Positions 46,501 to 57,285 of a stretch of DNA of 64,000 bases are shown one piece after another (the first letter of the stretch is position 1; every line of letters begins with the position of its first letter). The stretch is taken from the NCBI RefSeq assembly GCF_932526225.1, contig NC_064038.1, positions 11,407,070 to 11,471,069 of the forward strand, in the 5' to 3' direction. Origin of the DNA: Nematostella vectensis. Its lineage: Eukaryota; Cnidaria; Anthozoa; Actiniaria; Edwardsiidae. The notes beneath the pieces were generated by a model, which saw nothing but the letters and a program-made list of their open reading frames with translations, was not told the DNA's origin and ran no database searches. Both the position numbers and the translations under genes were made by a program.

Positions 46501-48899
46501 AACGCCATTACAGCAATGCCCTGCAAACTGATGCTTAGAATTACTTAAAGACAAACCACGTTTTTTATTTTCATCAATCAAAACCATGGCTACTGATCAT
46601 TCAAACTATGAGAATTCAACCAAAAAACTTCTCGGTACACAAAATCACAGGAAAAGAGAATTCATAATCCATGTAAAAAAAATCATTGCCAGAAGCAAGT
46701 TTCCACCTTCAACTTTATTTTACTGACAAACATGTATATCCAATAATCATTGTTCTGCTTTTACATTGCAAACTCAAAACCACAAGCAAAATTAGAGAAA
46801 TTGTCCAGAATTATAGAATTATATCATAGTAAATGTGTAATAGGTAGAAGAGAAACTGGACTTGATAATTTAGTCTTTGAGCATTAATGCATGTATCCAA
46901 CCTGGGCTATAAAGGACAATGGCATACAAAGTAGATTAATTTGCACAAAAGAAGAAAAAAAGTTGTTAGCATGGACTAAAATCTTGCATGTCGTTAACCT
47001 TTTAAGGGTCCTATATTATCATCTTACCATAGATATGATATCAGCAATAGACTTGATCCCCAGCTCTCGCAGATAGCTCTTTTTCTCAGTCAGCTGTTTA
47101 AGGGTCTCTACAACTTGCTTTAACCAAGAGCATACCTCCACCTGTTTAGTTCACAGTAATAATCAATAGAGTAATAGAGTGCAGTGTCTTGGGGAAGTAA
47201 CCAGGTACCACAAGTACTCAGCGCCTCCCCTGAATGAGCAGAAAGATGTGACTAAATGCCATCCCAGAAGAAGTGTCTTGACAAGCGCAGAGGGAGTTGT
47301 GCCTGGACGTATATTTCAGTAATAATGGTAACGCTACTCACACAGTCAGACATGTGAATGCTAAACTGATGATGCTCTACTGAATATCATTTCAAATTCC
47401 ACATTTTTATTTCATTGGAGTGGTAAATAACAGACTATTGACAGTGCAGGCAAAACTAACATCTCTGAGGATTGACCAAGACCACTTGAAACCTCCAAAC
47501 ACAGTATACAGAACAAACCAGCATCAGGTGTTTACCTTAAGGGTGTGTAGTTGCAAAAATGTGGTTCATTTTTCATAACAGGATTGTTATAAATATGGTA
47601 ACTAGGACCCCCCCCCCCCCCACTCAGCCAATCATGGGTATGTGTCGGAGCATTGCTGCATTAAATCACACTAACTTATCTAAAATCAATTTACTGTATG
47701 AAGGGAGCAGGAATTCAGTCTCCAGAACTAAAACAGCTCATGATCTTAAAGCTTGACACTCACTAACTCACTATCCATTTACGTCAGTGTCTCCACCTAT
47801 TGGCAGGTGTGACGCCGCATGGAGGTTCACATCGGGGTCGCACAGGTTCATTTTTAGATCACTAAGCGTGGCATCCGCCCAAGTCTTTCTGGGTCTGCCC
47901 CTCTTCCTTCGCCCCCCCCCCCCCCCCCCCCCCCGGCTCGAAGCAACAATAATAAAAGAATCTGTTCTACACCAATGCTAGTCCTGTTTAAATAAGACTT
48001 TAAGGAGTGCCATTTAAACTAACTAGTTCCAGTACTCACATCTTTTACCACGTCCAGACTCCGAGCTCTGACAAGTGCCATCAATCCAAAAATGTGCCCA
48101 ATGAACCCATCCCTTTCCTCTTGACTCTTAGCACTTCCAGTGACCTGCAGATTATCTGCCAGCATTTTTATAACATCCTCTGGGGCAATAATATCAAAAT
48201 GGTGCAGGATCTCGGCAAGTACCATTGCAAAACCCTGTCTTGCTCCCTTCCTGGACGACGCAAGTCCTTTGGTGAGCCGCTTGAGGCTGTATTTCAGTTC
48301 AGGGCATAAGTCTGTTTCACTATTGATATCCTAGTAAGAATTAATAGAAAATGTCAATCACATTAATTATATCTCATATAAATTGTCAAGGTAAACGGTA
48401 AACAGTGATTGTGATTGTGGAATGGCAGTTGGGCTGTGAATAACAGGAAAATGACTCTAAACAGAGTTGAAATTTATATTGAATGCCAGAAAATCAGAGA
48501 CCTTGCTCCAAATCAGCAAAACGACTGTTGTCAGAGTGCTAAACAAAAAAATAAAAAAAAACCCTTCTTTTCTTTATTTCCCTGTGGCCTCCCTACCATT
48601 TAGATCAAAACAAATTCAACTGTGATACCTATCCATTAACAATAAAAGCCAAACATTACGACATAAAAACACTTCAAATACGATCGATTAATGATATTTT
48701 ATAGATATTGTATATTTCGGAACCTCCGCTAATTATTTACGGATCTTTCAGAATTTTTTACCTCTTGCACGTGTGTTTGTTGTGCGACTGACAAATATTC
48801 GACCAGCTCTTTCGCAGCTTCCAAACGCGTTGGCTCATTAGTAGATGCCAGTTCCCAGTAGAACGACAAACCCTTATCTTCCTCCGTCGCTTTCTCCAT
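28576..48899 (-). CDS. MYBBP1A: Myb-binding protein 1A / DNA polymerase phi (Pol5 family)
   Basis: Exons (-): 48762-48899, 48040-48330, 47028-47141, 46303-46425, 45845-45937, 45324-45435, 45129-45214, 44903-44995, 43440-43519, 43274-43337, 42501-42586, 42234-42282, 41941-42060, 41170-41260, 40641-40708, 40140-40193, 40010-40063, 39517-39627, 39313-39361, 38593-38738, 38156-38219, 37392-37591, 36979-37090, 35093-35120, 34894-34951, 34446-34562, 33553-33628, 32897-32946, 32067-32159, 31863-31933, 31722-31773, 31003-31071, 30417-30458, 29921-29983, 29581-29682, 29077-29198, 28576-28699. Total 3465 nt, 1154 aa, one open frame; human is 1328 aa. Family markers: GLSFYWELAS near the start, PHWVEVLTEILLSLL, an Asp/Glu tract (about 680-760), DDEAMMQLDDALSAVFK, LRVLDMIEIFIKKQ, VLDLVEPLLSL, and a Lys-rich tail. 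Pol5/MYBBP1A proteins are nucleolar, acting in rRNA synthesis and transcriptional regulation. Exon 36 could start six bases later. Exon 15 uses GTTGGT although GTAAGG follows 4 nt on out of frame. Confidence 0.93.
29292..29430 (+). mobile_element. 139-bp MITE, inverted partner of 30775-30912
   Basis: Ends AAGTACGCAGCTGC and AGAGCTGCGTACT are inverted repeats. The whole 139 bp recurs in opposite orientation at 30775-30912 in a neighbouring MYBBP1A intron, with very few differences. Confidence 0.7.
30655..30990 (-). mobile_element. Composite insertion: TACCCAG-type MITE carrying a second MITE
   Basis: Outer ends GCGCGTACACAGGGGGTTG and CAATTCTGGGTACGCGC face each other across 330 bp, with C runs inside each end. 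Nested within is the inverted copy (30775-30912) of the 29292-29430 element. It lies between MYBBP1A exons 33 and 32. Confidence 0.6.
31215..31520. repeat. Dispersed element with internal tandem repeats of about 58 bp
   Basis: AATACAGAAACAGTAAGAAA followed by ATATTGGGGGTGGGGGG is repeated about five times. The flanks CGTAGCAGGCCTCG and CCCCGCTACGGCCCC are inverted-repeat-like ends of the family also seen at 23975. It lies in the MYBBP1A intron between exons 32 and 31. Confidence 0.65.
32303..32526. mobile_element. MITE sister of 23546-23778
   Basis: Same order of landmarks as the copy in LRRC72-like intron 6: TTAAAGAATGTCGATCATCC, GGTTTATTTGCAAGGAACTT, GAATTAGCCGATGA, GATTGACCTTCTTTAA. It lies in the MYBBP1A intron between exons 29 and 28. 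Confidence 0.6.
33669..33735 (+). repeat. tRNA-like head of a SINE
   Basis: GGGACGATAGCTCAGTGTTA resembles a tRNA 5' half with an A box, and GGTTAGAGCC at 33720-33729 is one base away from a B box (GGTTCGANNCC). The cloverleaf is imperfect and no CCA or processed end is visible, so this is more likely a SINE remnant than a working tRNA gene. Confidence 0.4.
33950..34190. mobile_element. Foldback MITE in MYBBP1A intron 26
   Basis: Left arm with TCTCTTGGGGAACATCTCGA and right arm with TCGAGATGTTCCCCCCAAGA are inverted copies, followed inward by CAATCTTGGATTCTTTTGTT / AATAGAATACAAGATTG. About 240 bp, no coding capacity. Confidence 0.65.
35345..36895. repeat. About 1.5 kb of 19-bp satellite in MYBBP1A intron 23
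   Basis: Roughly 80 copies of GTACGTAGGCTATGGGTAA and variants fill most of the intron between exons 24 and 23. Variant subfamilies (GTGCGTAGGCTTTGCGTAA, TGTGTGGGCTATAGGAA) alternate in blocks, showing higher-order duplication. On the plus strand, antisense to MYBBP1A, most units contain GGGTAAGT, a strong 5' splice-site word. Confidence 0.92.
37080..37190. repeat. Four tandem copies spanning the MYBBP1A exon 23 acceptor
   Basis: Units of about 27-33 bp with TAGACTCCTGAGGAG-like words followed by GGGGT(C/T)AG. The first contains the real acceptor (exon start 37090). The second also offers CAG before GACTCT in the right phase and would add nine residues. A further stray copy lies at about 34731-34800 in intron 25. 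Confidence 0.65.
37925..38120. mobile_element. Dispersed repeat shared with 59560-59740
   Basis: CAGTCACACCTTTGTTATTG, then ATACTTTATTTACCA and CTTTGCTAGGACGA, recurs at 59560-59740 as CAGCCACACCTTTGTTATTG, CATACTTTATTTACTA and CTCTGCTAGGATGA. A third relative begins near 53255 in STOML2 intron 8. Mobile origin is inferred from dispersion. Confidence 0.5.
38812..38966. repeat. 18-19 bp tandem repeat in MYBBP1A intron 19
   Basis: About eight copies of a unit near TTTTGAAAATCCTTCACAA with small changes. Confidence 0.8.
44010..44350. repeat. ATC/ACC trinucleotide array in MYBBP1A intron 8
   Basis: Imperfect ATC, ACC and ATT triplets; a block of about 62 bp with CACCACCACTACTACCATAA occurs twice in tandem (near 44150 and 44217). 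Similar triplets continue at 44520-44590 and 44770-44830. The His-rich or Asp/Gly-rich frames across it are artefacts of the array. Confidence 0.85.
47771..47911 (-). pseudogene. C-terminal fragment of a LINE polyprotein
   Basis: The minus strand reads KRGRPRKTWADATLSDLK and continues to a stop at 47771. GRPRKTW plus a following D-L is a common C-terminal signature of LINE reverse transcriptases. No reverse transcriptase core is present; a C run breaks the sequence just upstream. It lies in MYBBP1A intron 2. Confidence 0.5.
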
Positions 48900-49310
48900 C
48901 TTAAAATTCGGATTTTGCCTCTCAAACTACAAAATTGTGACGATATTTTGCAAAAAGTCTTACGAAACTTTCCGCCATGTGTGTGTAGTATGAGCCTGCA
49001 CCCACAACAAAATAGCGGACTGCTGTATGAGATTATAAACAGAGCATACTGTTTTGCGAAAATCCGCTTTATTATTTATTATTTATTCGCAGGCGCGTCT
49101 CTTTAAAAAATGTGTCTGCGAAATTATTAACCAGCAGCTTCTGATAAAAATACAAGCCCTTCTATTTCTACTCATATTCTTTCACGGCATACTGCTAGTT
49201 AGTTGATTGCAGGCGCAAATCTGTAATTTAGAAGATTTGTTGCATGTGCAAAAAGTTAGTTTTATTTCATCGTTGTAAAATTCTATTGTGTGCACAGAAG
49301 CAGGGTTAAA
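48900..49310. promoter_or_regulatory. Shared divergent promoter region of MYBBP1A and STOML2
   Basis: The start codons lie 411 bp apart and point away from each other. The interval has no repeat elements, unlike most of the surrounding sequence. No TATA box stands out. Confidence 0.5.
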
Positions 49311-52300
49311 ATGTTGGCTTCAGCGATTATACGAGGAATTGCCAGGGGACGTGTGAATCAAGTGAGTCTTGTGTGAAATATTATGTAATCCATTTTGTCT
49401 ATAGTTGAAAGTTCTTCCGTCAATAACTTACTAATCACACGGTACGAAAATGTTCGACTTTACCTAAAGCACAGTATACTTCCAAGCCATTAAAATGTTA
49501 ATACAATAACCGAGACCTTCATATAGTATTAGTAACTGATAGTTTAGATATTTTTGTTATTGGGAGAAAATGCAAGCTACCTACGAAGAGATAACTTACA
49601 ACCCCATCATAGACCATGGGGGAGGGGTGGGGACTCTCTAGGCTGAGTTTTTCAAGAAGTAAAATGACATCTCCCCCCTCCATCTCCCCCAGAGGGTGAG
49701 ATAGCCCAATGCCCACTGAATAGGGCCCCACTATTGGTATCCAGATTCTTTTAGATGACACCCCAAGCAGACATGACAAGGTTTTGACTTGATATTATAA
49801 ATTACATTGTTTCCATCAGATGGGGATGAGACGGCCTCTTGTGCTGTATGCACGGTCCATGGCATCATACGGCTACCCGTCCTACAGGAAAAAGAGAGCT
49901 CTGCCAGTAAACACTGTGAGTGCCTTCACATGCTTGTCAATCACTCCCTTTCAATTGAAACCACTGTCTGGCCTCTGTCAACTTCAGAGGTGTGTTAGCG
50001 ATTATCAGTGAGAGTGTGCATAATATTGAAACCTACAGTAAAAGACCTGGAGATTAGGCTTTGCAAGCTTGTTTTTTTTGTACATTTTACCACCCTTTGA
50101 ATTACTACAAATAGAATATCAATATTCAAACTTCAAACATCCTCCCATCAATCAAATGTGTTTATTTGCTAGTTTTAAACAAATGCAATTAAAACTTCTA
50201 ATAAAAAAACTGCTACAAAAAATCTTCCAAGATTAAAAGAGAGCTGTCTGTGTAATCTAGTCAAGCCGATTACATATAGTGAATATAGTGAATCCAACAT
50301 TGGTATTTGGCAGGCAGCAAGCTTGACTGGAAAGAGGGGGAACCCTTAACTGTTTTTAGTGACTTCAGACATCTGCCAGCTAGAATAATATTTTTCTTTC
50401 CAATTTCTTTTGATAGTGTCTTCATTTTTCCACATTCCATTGTAGGTGATAAAGTTTGTACCACAACAAGAAGCTTGGGTCATTGAACGATTTGGAAAAT
50501 TCAACAGAATTCTCAGTCCAGTAAGTTATTTCAAGAGTATATGTATAGAAGTGGTATGTTGTCTATATTTGTAGGTCAAAGCAGAATCTCGACACCATTA
50601 ACATTATCATCAGTATCACCATCAAGATCATCATCATCATCATATCAAATATTAGATGTAGGTTAATAGTCAAGACTCTATTCACTGTTATTGTAATTTG
50701 ATTTTAGGGTTTGGCAATTCTGATACCTATCATTGATGAGATCAAATATGTGCAGAGCTTGAAGGAGATGGCAATAGAAATTCCTTCTCAATCAGCAATC
50801 ACGCTTGGTAAGTGGAATCATTAAATACAAACTCATGAATTACCAGACCAATAAACAGAAAGACAGATTTGATCCATCCCATATTCAAATTTGTCTTAAT
50901 TTTGTCTCTTCAGATAACGTCACCTTACATCTTGATGGCGTACTTTATCTAAGAGTTGTGGACCCATATAAGGTAACTGTGGAAGTCACTAAGTTTCCAT
51001 ATATGGTACTGCATGACCTTATATGGTACTGCATGTCCTTATATGGTACTGCATGACATTGTATGGTAATTAATGTCCTTATATGACACTGCATGTCCTT
51101 ATATGGAACTACATGTCCTTATATGGCACTATATGTCCTTATATGGCACTGCATGTCCTTATATGGTACTACATGTCCTTATATGGCACTGCATGTCTTT
51201 ATATGGCACTACATGTCCTTATATGGTACTACATGTCCTTATATGGCACTGCATGTCCTTATATGGTATTATATGATCTTATATGGTACTGTATGTCTTC
51301 ATATGTTACTACATGTCCTTATATGGTGCCAAAAAGTACATTTCCATATACAGTTATGGTACTGCATATACCCATATTACTGCATATCCAAGTACCCTTT
51401 CTTATAATTATTCTGTGCACCTTCAGAATGTGTTGTAATTTTATTTTGTCCATAGGCATCTTATGGTGTTGAAGATCCTGAATTTGCTGTGACACAACTT
51501 GCACAGACTACTATGAGATCAGAATTAGGTAAAGCAGCTGACCATATTATAAAAGTAATTTAGTTATTATTATTACTGTTGTTGTTGTTGTTGTTACATA
51601 TATTTGTGGTAATAATGTTCGAGTTGATAGTAGGGATTGTTGTATATGATGCTTGTGATGGTGACTATAATGATGGTGATGTCGACCATGTGGTGGTAAT
51701 GGTGCCTGATGATGATGGTGATTATGATGCTATTAATGGTGATGATGCTGGTGATGATGATCTTGATGGTTGTGTTGATGATGATCGTGTATAGTGATGG
51801 TGATGTTGATGGTGGTGATGGTGATGTTGTTGGTGATCATGATGGTGATCGTGATGGTGATCGTGATGGTGATGTTGTTGATGGTGATGCTGATGGTGAT
51901 GATGACGACTGATGGTGATGATGATCTTGATGGTCGTGTTGATGATGATCGTGCATATGGTGATGGTGATGTTGTTGATGGTAATACTGATGGTAATGTT
52001 GGTGATGGTGATGTTGGTGATGGTGATGTTGGTGATGGTGATGATAATGATGATGGTGATGTTGTTGTTGATGGTGATACTGATGGTGATGATGATGGTT
52101 ATAGTGATGGTGATGGTGGTGGTAATGGTAGTGGTGATGGTGGTGGTAGTGGTGATGGTAGTGGTAGTGGTGATGGTGGTGATGGTGATGGTGGTGGTAG
52201 TGGTGATGGTAGTGGTAGTGGTGATGGTTGTGGTATGGTGATGGTGATGGTGGTGGGTGGTGGTGATGGTGATGGTGATGGTGATGGTGATGGTGATGGT

Positions 52301-55300
52301 GATGGTAGTGGTGGTGATGGTAGTGGTGGTGGTGATGGTGATGGTGATGGTAGTGGTGGTGGTGATGGTGATGGTGATGATGATGGTTATAGTGATTGTG
52401 ATGGTGGTAGTGATGGTGATGGTGATGGTGATGGTGATGGTGATGGTTATAGTGATGGTGGTGGTGATGGTGATGTTGTTGTTGATGGTGATACTGATGG
52501 TGATGATGATGATTATGGTGGTGGTGGTGGTGGTGGTGGTGGTGATAGTGATGGTGATGGTGATGGTGATGGTGATGGTGGTGGTGATGGTGATGGTGAT
52601 GGTGATGGTGATGGTGATGGTGATGGTGATGGTGATGGTGATGGTGATGGTGATGGTGATGGTGATGGTGATGGTGATGGTGATGGTAGTGGTGATGGTG
52701 ATGGTGATGGTTGTTTCATCATTTTATTATCCATTTTGATCCGACAACATTTTAATTGTCTTAGGTAAAATCAGCCTGGACAATGTGTTCCAAGAAAGAG
52801 ACACTCTCAATCATAACATTGTTGGTAAGTTCTTACGACAGTATTCTGTTTAAACTCAATAAGCAACTGACACTTTCCGATGTCCTAATTTCAACTTCTG
52901 TAGTAAAACTTTAACATAACCTGCACAAAGCAGACACTTCAATATACTGAGATTTAACACACATTTCTTGTTCCTTAGGGTTCCATTATATGAGTTTTTC
53001 CATTTATATGTTTCAGCTGCTATCAACCATGCTGCGGAAGTCTGGGGAATAAGATGTCTGAGATATGAAATCCGTAAGTGTGAAATAGTGATTCTGACAG
53101 ATCCCATGCAAGGCCAGTCATATCGTTTTTCTGTAACAAGATTGTGTCAGATAAAAGCCTTTCCCTTATTATTTTGACTGATTTTTCTGAGACAACTCAT
53201 AAATTTTCTATTTTTTTGCCAGCCATCAGCTCTGTATTTATTAATTTTGAAGAGCCCTTGACAGCCATACCATACCATACCATTGTTATTGTTTTTATTT
53301 AATATTGAAAGACAAATTATGCAATTAAAATTTGCAATAAATGCAATTTCAAAATAGCTATTTCAATCACCAATAACAATAATGATAAAATATGCTTATT
53401 CACAACCAGCAGTTAAAAGCTGAATTTCTGGCAAGGCCAAGAATTTCTAAAAATGGTTGGTGATGGCTGGACCTCTTGTCTTGTGTTGTTTACAGGTGAT
53501 ATTCAACTCCCCAAGACTGTAGTAGAAGCCATGCAGATGCAGGTTGAAGCTGAGAGGAAGAAAAGATCTGTTGTCTTACAATCTGAGGGTATGTACAAAT
53601 TATGAATGCTTGTTTTAGGGTCCACTTGTTTTCCCCCTCTCCCCTACAGTATAAGCACAAAAAATAGAAGAATTACCAAATATGAATGCAAGGTTTTTTT
53701 TTATCACACAGTGAATTTTATTTTGAGAAGTACGCTGCTTCATATAAGCACCCCCTTTGATGGTTATCCAGAAATCCAAATGTAGTTTTTACTGCAGTTT
53801 TTACCTCATAGTTTACTAGTGTGACCAAAGTGAAAGTACCAGGAGTCTATAGCTAGACAGGGGAGATAGAAAGTCAGAATTCTTTTTGTATAAGCCACCA
53901 CCATATGGAGGAGACGAGAAAAAACAAAGTAGGGCACTGCCTTTAAAATCCTGGAAGCCCCCCTCTTTATTTGTTTTCTCTTGAATATCAAGCGTCATCA
54001 AATGAATGAGATACTAAAAAAAATTCACACAAAATGAAGCCATTTAGGTCTACGGTATCGTTTTGTCCAATAATATAAGCTTCTAGTGACCAAAGCTCCA
54101 CACTTTGCTATTTTTCCCAAGTAGCTTCTTCTTACTAACTTGTTTTTACTCACCAGGAGCAAGAGAAGCAGCCATAAATGTCGCTGAGGGTCAGAAGCAG
54201 TCAAAGATTTTGGCATCCGAAGCTGTCAGGAGAGAACAGATCAATCATGCGACTGGTACGAGTCGAGATAAAATTGACCCATATTGGTTAGGGGCTTACC
54301 CTGGGTACCAGACTTCCCTCGTCCAGTGACGCTCAGCCAAAAGCTGCGACGAGGAAGCGAGTTACAGTTTCTGTGGGTTCTAAATGACATCATTATAGGA
54401 GGGCCGGAAGCTGGCTTGAAGCATCCCACATGTATTATAGTCATCTGCTTGATATATTTAAAGAATCATATATTGTTTAAACTATTAGCCTAGCCTTATA
54501 AGAAACTTAGAACTCCAAACTCAATAGATGTACAACTTCTGGAGGAGCCTTTCAAGACCCCCATGCTGAATTTGTATCAGACAACTTTTACATTCATGTC
54601 AACCTCTTACAGTAGTTAGCTCAGTATACTCTTGTTTCCTGTGGTTTCTTAAAATGTCAATTTTTTTCACATTTTTAAGGCCTAAATAAGGTCCTAAATT
54701 TGGGGGAAAACTTTGATAATGGTATTAAAAATTCAAATACCAGATAAGAGTTTCGAAGATCTATAGCAAATATGATACTGTGTGTGATTTTCTTGAGCTG
54801 CTGCTGACAAAGTGGTTATATTTGAGCAAGTTTATATGGTATCGGATCTAGAAATTGTAGTTCTCAAAAAGTCTTAAAAGGTCTTAAATTTGTTTGCCGT
54901 TGAGCTGCAGGAACCATGATAGATTATTGGCTTTGTTTTGCGCAAACACATGGGTTCACAATTTACAATAAAAAAAGAAACATGGATATGGCTAAGCCCA
55001 AATTTGCAAAGCATATAAAAAAAAGTTGATGCGGGAAAGAAAATTGCTAACATTGATTGTTTTAAAGATAATGGAAGTTTTTGTTTTTGAAAAAATGACC
55101 AGGAAAGTATGGTTCTAGATTTGATAGACAAAGGAAAACTATCTCAAAATCTTAACTGTTCTACAGACGAGTTTCTGTTCTAATTTTGGTTGTGTCATGC
55201 TTGTAACATCGCCATTTAAGCTTGTTTTGTGACGTGTTAACAGGTGAAGCAGAAGCTATCATCGCAAAGGCCCAAGCTCGTGCTACGGGTATATTGAGTG

Positions 55301-57065
55301 TTGCCGAAGCACTATCAAAACAGGTATAAATCTCTACTGTCATCACCATCATTTTTGTTGTCGTCTTTATTTACATCAGCATCACCTCTCCAAGCGATGC
55401 TTGGTGTCTTAATAGGCAGACAAACGAGAGCTTGGAAAACTGGTATAGACTAGTGAGTCAGACGACTCATGAGAACTACAACACGCTCTACAGTCATCAA
55501 TATCATTATAACAGCCAAATCGTCATCACCATCATCAATATCATGCCAAATTGTTATCATCATTATCATTATTGATGTTTTCCACACAAAATCACCATCA
55601 TAATCATCAACAATATCTTCACATCACATGCAAACATCACCACCATCAATATCATGCCAAATTGTTATCACCATTATCATTATTAATATTTTCCCCACAA
55701 AATCACCATCATAATCATCAACAATATCTTAACATCACATGCAAACATCACCATCATAAACTTCATGATATCCATTATCATTATCAGCCATAACAATCAG
55801 TTATGACCATAACAATTTCTATTGTGGCCTATGTGTGTGTAGTTTTAACTTTTTCAATTTTGTTTCCATGTTGCAGAGTGGAGACAAGGCTGCAGGCCTG
55901 AATGTTGCCGAGTTATATGTAGAAGCATTCTCCAAACTTGCCAAGACCAACAACACAGTGATCCTACCGGCAAGCGTTGGTGATCCAGCATCCATGGTGG
56001 CACAGGTAACCCCTTTCTGCACGCAGAAAAAATAGACCCCACACCACAGGTAGACCCTCACCACAGCTAACCCCTCTCTGCATAATCACTAAAATAGAGA
56101 CCTCATCACAGGTAACCCCTCTCTGCATGCAGTAAAATAGACCCCCACACCACAGGTAACCCCTCTCTGCATGCAGTAAAATAGACCCCACACCACAGGT
56201 TGACCCTCACCACAGCTAACCCCTCTCTGCATAATCACTAAAATAGAGACCTCACCAAAGGTAACTCCTCTATGCATGCAGTAAAATAGACCCCACACCA
56301 CAGGTACACCCTCACCACAGCTAACCCCTCTCTGCATAATCACTAAAATAGAGACCTCATCACAGGTAACCCCTCTCTGCATGCAGTAAAATAGACCCCA
56401 CACCACAGGTTGACCCTAATCACATGTAACCCCTCTCTGCATGATCACTAAAATAGAGTAGAATAGACCCAACACCACAGGTGACCCCTCTCAGCATGAC
56501 CAGTGGCGGATCAAGATTTCCTTCTATGGGTTTGATAAAACCTGTTTTTTTTTTTCAAGCAAAGCGATGCTTGACGTCTTAATAGGCAGACAAATGAGAG
56601 CTTGGAAAACTGGTATAATTTTCATTAACTAAACCCCCTTGGATCTGCGACTGCTAATGAACAATCCAAATCCCGTCTTGTTACTCCACTTAAATTATCT
56701 CTTGTAAGTGGATGCGGACACCTTATGGACACATATTTAAACGTTTTACCTATACTCTCAAAAGTGTTTTTAAATACCTTGGATATAGTTATTTGTTTTT
56801 AATGTCGTAGGCACTTGCTGTATATGGCCAAGTGACGAATCGACCAGCCCCCCCTGACAACACGCCCAGTGGCTCCCCCTCAGAGTCGCCTGACAATCCC
56901 CTGGAAAGCCCAGACAAGGCAAAGGCTATGAAAGCCCAGGAAAGCGCGAAGCAAGCTATCAGCAATTTGGTCGACGATATCGAGCAGCAAAGGAAAAACG
57001 TGCCCCACTTTACCGCCTTCTCTTCACCAACAAGAACGAGAGATTTCCAAGAGACGAACTTCTGA
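49311..57065 (+). CDS. STOML2: Stomatin-like protein 2, mitochondrial
   Basis: Thirteen exons (+): 49311-49361, 49820-49915, 50446-50520, 50708-50807, 50914-50972, 51456-51528, 52765-52824, 53017-53073, 53496-53588, 54157-54255, 55244-55323, 55877-56005, 56811-57065; 1227 nt, 408 aa (human 356 aa). The N-terminus is rich in Arg, Ala and Ser without acids, as in a mitochondrial targeting sequence. The SPFH/band 7 domain starts near residue 50 with VIKFVPQQEAWVIERFGKF and runs through LDGVLYLRVVDPYKASYG, LAQTTMRSELGKISLDNVF and AAEVWGIRCLRYEI; a helical stretch rich in Ala and Glu follows (REAAINVAEGQKQS). SLP-2 lacks the membrane hairpin of stomatin and organises cardiolipin-rich inner-membrane domains with prohibitins. 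The C-terminal extension is Pro/Ser-rich. Introns 5, 6 and 12 hold tandem arrays. Confidence 0.95.
50995..51340. repeat. 20-bp tandem array of CArG boxes in STOML2 intron 5
   Basis: About seventeen units near ATGGTACTGCATGTCCTTAT. Eleven contain a perfect CCTTATATGG, which fits the SRF consensus CC(A/T)6GG. CCATATATGG precedes the array near 50997, and CCATATAAGG lies across the exon 5 donor at 50964-50973. Confidence 0.88.
51580..52715. repeat. 1.1 kb GATGGT-type array in STOML2 intron 6
   Basis: GATGGT, GGTGGT and GATGAT triplets in hexamer phase fill nearly the whole intron. The end (52555-52700) is almost pure GATGGT. Long Asp/Gly or Met/Val frames here are products of the repeat; exons 6 and 7 join across it in frame. 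Confidence 0.95.
55395..55460. repeat. Direct repeat shared between STOML2 introns 11 and 12
   Basis: GCGATGCTTGGTGTCTTAAT with AGGCAGACAAACGAGAGCTT and GGAAAACTGGTATA recurs at 56565-56622 with few changes. Origin unknown; probably a mobile-element fragment. Confidence 0.55.
56001..56485. repeat. Tandem repeat starting at the STOML2 exon 12 donor
   Basis: Units of about 43 bp (CACAGGTAACCCCTCTCTGC, ATGCAGTAAAATAGACCCC) alternate with longer variants carrying ATAATCACTAAAATAGAGAC. The first CACAG/GTAACC is the real exon 12 end at 56005. The same donor word, and a GCATGCAG acceptor-like word, recur several times. Confidence 0.8.
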
Positions 57066-57285
57066 TTTGTCTGAAGACAAAACGGTTCACAAATCGGGAT
57101 GTAAAAGGAGAGGCGACAACGAACTACTGATTGGTCTGTAAAACAAAGCACTATACGGATTAACCAATCAGAATGCACAAGGAAAGACAGCAACAAACTT
57201 CTAATTGGTCTGTAAGCAAGGCATGACACAGATTGACCAATAAGATTGACACAAGCGAAATACCTTCTGATTGGTTAGTCAAAGA
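57051..57285. repeat. About 72-bp tandem repeat starting over the STOML2 stop codon
   Basis: Copies begin near 57051, 57114, 57186 and 57262 with ACGAACT(T/A)CTGATT(T/G)GTCTG-like starts. The first includes the last codons and the TGA stop. Later copies gain ATTGGT and CCAAT words in both orientations, five in all. Confidence 0.65.

Noticed and set aside
47608-47935. Long C runs here and at 10930, 15310, 30697 and 30950 as possible i-motif or G-quadruplex signals
   Set aside because: Several of them lie inside TACCCAGG-type MITEs, so they look like part of that repeat family and are also prone to assembly error.
51794-52768. 324-codon Asp/Gly frame and the overlapping Met/Val frame
   Set aside because: They are translations of the GATGGT microsatellite inside STOML2 intron 6; flanking exons splice across it in frame.
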